Below are positions 62,899-64,000 of a stretch of 64,000 nt of DNA, piece after piece. The stretch covers positions 124,001-188,000 of the forward strand of contig NZ_CP098805.1 of NCBI RefSeq assembly GCF_023821985.2, given 5' to 3'. Under the pieces are notes generated by a model that saw nothing but the letters and a program-made list of their open reading frames with translations, ran no database searches and was not told the origin of the DNA. This DNA comes from Dyadobacter chenhuakuii. Lineage in GTDB: Bacteria > Bacteroidota > Bacteroidia > Cytophagales > Spirosomataceae. How positions within the stretch are numbered: position 1 is the first letter of the stretch; each line of letters starts with the position of its first letter. The translations under genes were made by a program, and so were the position numbers.

Positions 62899-64000
62899 TT
62901 AGAATGAAAAGTTGATCCCTATAAGATATTTTTTGCTGATTGGATATCTTAAACTCGATAGTCCGGAGCTTAAATCAACCTGTGATAAGGAAACTTCCGG
63001 ATCCGGGCCTGAAAACTTGGTTGCCGTCCATAAATTATCACCGCTTACAAAAACAGAAACCCGCGAAAAGCCGCTTCTTCCTAGAACATTGTCAGGAAGC
63101 GAGTAACCCACGCGAACGTTTCTCAGCCGGACGTAACTACCATCTTCCAGGTAACGCGAAGAAGACTGATTGGAATCTTTGTTACCTCCCACAATTGCTT
63201 TGGGGTGCGTCGCTACGTCACCCGGCTTTTGCCAGCGGTTCCAATCTTTGGCAGGCACCATTTGGTTGTAGGCCTCATAGAAACCATCATTGTCGAAATA
63301 AACACGGCTTTCATTATATACCCAGTTTCCGTAAACAAAGTTAAAGAATGCAGAAAAGGTAATGTTCTTGTAGGTCAATGTATTGGAAAGGCCACCCGTG
63401 AACTTGGGAGCAGCCGTTTTTCCTGTAAACTGACGTGAATCGGCCGTTTGCGCCTGGTTATAAGTGCTCGTTAGTTCTTTGGTAAGATTACCATTAGCAT
63501 CCTTTACAATTCTCTCCCATTGCGGATCGCCGTTTTCCGGATTTACACCCGCCCAGATCGGCATGTTGTACTCATCCATATTATGCCCGACAGCGATAGG
63601 CTGGCGTGCGCCGGAGTTGAATACGGTAGAACCATCGCTCAGTTCGAGAACCTTGTTGCGGTTGAAGGCCATGTTCAGGTTAGTTTCCCAATTAAAACCA
63701 TTGCGTTTAATGTTGGTAGATGTCAGACTGAACTCGATACCCTTATTGCGGATAGAGCCTGCATTTACCCAAACGTAGCCGTAACCCGTCGTTGCTGCCA
63801 GCGGTTTGCGGTATAGCAGCTCGCTGGCCTCTTTAACATAGGCGTCCACAACCAGGTCAATGCGATTGAAAAAACTCAGGTCAAATCCGATGTTTGAAGA
63901 TTTGATCTTCTCCCAGGTAAGGTCCGGGTTTCCTTTTTGCGAAGGAGCTGCGCCGGGAAGTCCCGAGTAAGATGCATCGGCAGAAATGGTATACAATCCC
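62899..64000 (-). CDS. susC: SusC/RagA TonB-linked outer-membrane protein, C-terminal part
   Basis: Partial: the frame stays open past the right edge, so only the last 367 or so residues of the barrel are seen. Typical strands and turns include NPDLTWEKIKSSNIGFDLSF, VNAGSIRNKGIEFSLTSTNI, KFTGGLSNTLTYKNITFSAF, SSRYLEDGSYVRLRNVRVGY and the end RYPISKKYLIGINFSF. The Bacteroidota TonB-linked proteins of this group import glycans or peptides with SusD; substrate unknown. It ends 6 bp before susD. Confidence 0.93.
   Translation of the reverse strand, partial: GLYTISADASYSGLPGAAPSQKGNPDLTWEKIKSSNIGFDLSFFNRIDLVVDAYVKEASELLYRKPLAATTGYGYVWVNAGSIRNKGIEFSLTSTNIKRNGFNWETNLNMAFNRNKVLELSDGSTVFNSGARQPIAVGHNMDEYNMPIWAGVNPENGDPQWERIVKDANGNLTKELTSTYNQAQTADSRQFTGKTAAPKFTGGLSNTLTYKNITFSAFFNFVYGNWVYNESRVYFDNDGFYEAYNQMVPAKDWNRWQKPGDVATHPKAIVGGNKDSNQSSSRYLEDGSYVRLRNVRVGYSLPDNVLGRSGFSRVSVFVSGDNLWTATKFSGPDPEVSLSQVDLSSGLSSLRYPISKKYLIGINFSF

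Overview
The window reads as chromosome of a Bacteroidota bacterium of the Cytophagales, most likely Dyadobacter or a close relative (genus is inference). The signs are two SusC/SusD pairs, a type IX secretion (type B) C-terminal domain, Bacteroidota promoter elements (TAnnTTTG with an upstream TTG), few Shine-Dalgarno sequences, and a carotenoid set of the flexixanthin type (phytoene synthase, CrtD-like desaturase, CruF-like hydratase, CrtA-like oxygenase).

Layout. 0.1-5.4 kb: a broken TlpA-like gene, three small enzymes or exported proteins, and an HxlR regulator divergent from a short-chain dehydrogenase. 5.5-9.4 kb: carotenoid genes, crtB-crtD-cruF on the minus strand and a convergent crtA-like gene. 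9.4-13 kb: two divergent, near-duplicate single-domain response regulators, a DUF892 protein, and gene and IS debris. 13-21.5 kb: a probable envelope operon with an outer-membrane barrel, an ExbD/MotB-like anchor protein with a periplasmic domain, an ExbB/MotA-like channel, an S41 protease lipoprotein, a TPR histidine kinase with a LuxR-type regulator, and an OmpA protein. 21.9-24.2 kb: an exported enolase-superfamily enzyme and an exported RraA-like protein. 24.4-26.7 kb: two decayed genes around an intact lipoprotein hydrolase.

27.1-41.6 kb is a polysaccharide utilization locus: SusC, SusD, two surface-type lipoproteins, then PF05426 lyase, heparinase II/III, PL8 and BNR_4 genes and an exported nucleoside-hydrolase-like enzyme. 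Several lyase folds suggest a uronate-rich glycan, but the substrate cannot be named. 41.8-48.1 kb is an accessory stretch with a VOC lipoprotein, an amber-interrupted AraC gene, a PQQ-propeller lipoprotein and a nonsense-interrupted T9SS adhesin.

48.1-58.8 kb is a run of small detoxification or redox modules, each beside its own regulator. Two more HxlR/oxidoreductase pairs share a 12-bp motif at identical spacing. Two Crp/Fnr-like regulator/enzyme pairs each have a palindrome at the same distance from a -7 element. An AraC gene leads a TetX-like monooxygenase and a GNAT acetyltransferase. 58.9-61.3 kb is a PAS histidine kinase and response regulator, ended by a 32-nt palindrome facing a second SusD/SusC pair that runs off the right edge.

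At least eight genes or fragments have in-frame stops or frameshifts, using TAA, TAG and TGA, which points to decay and not stop-codon reassignment. I saw no rRNA, tRNA or CRISPR array.
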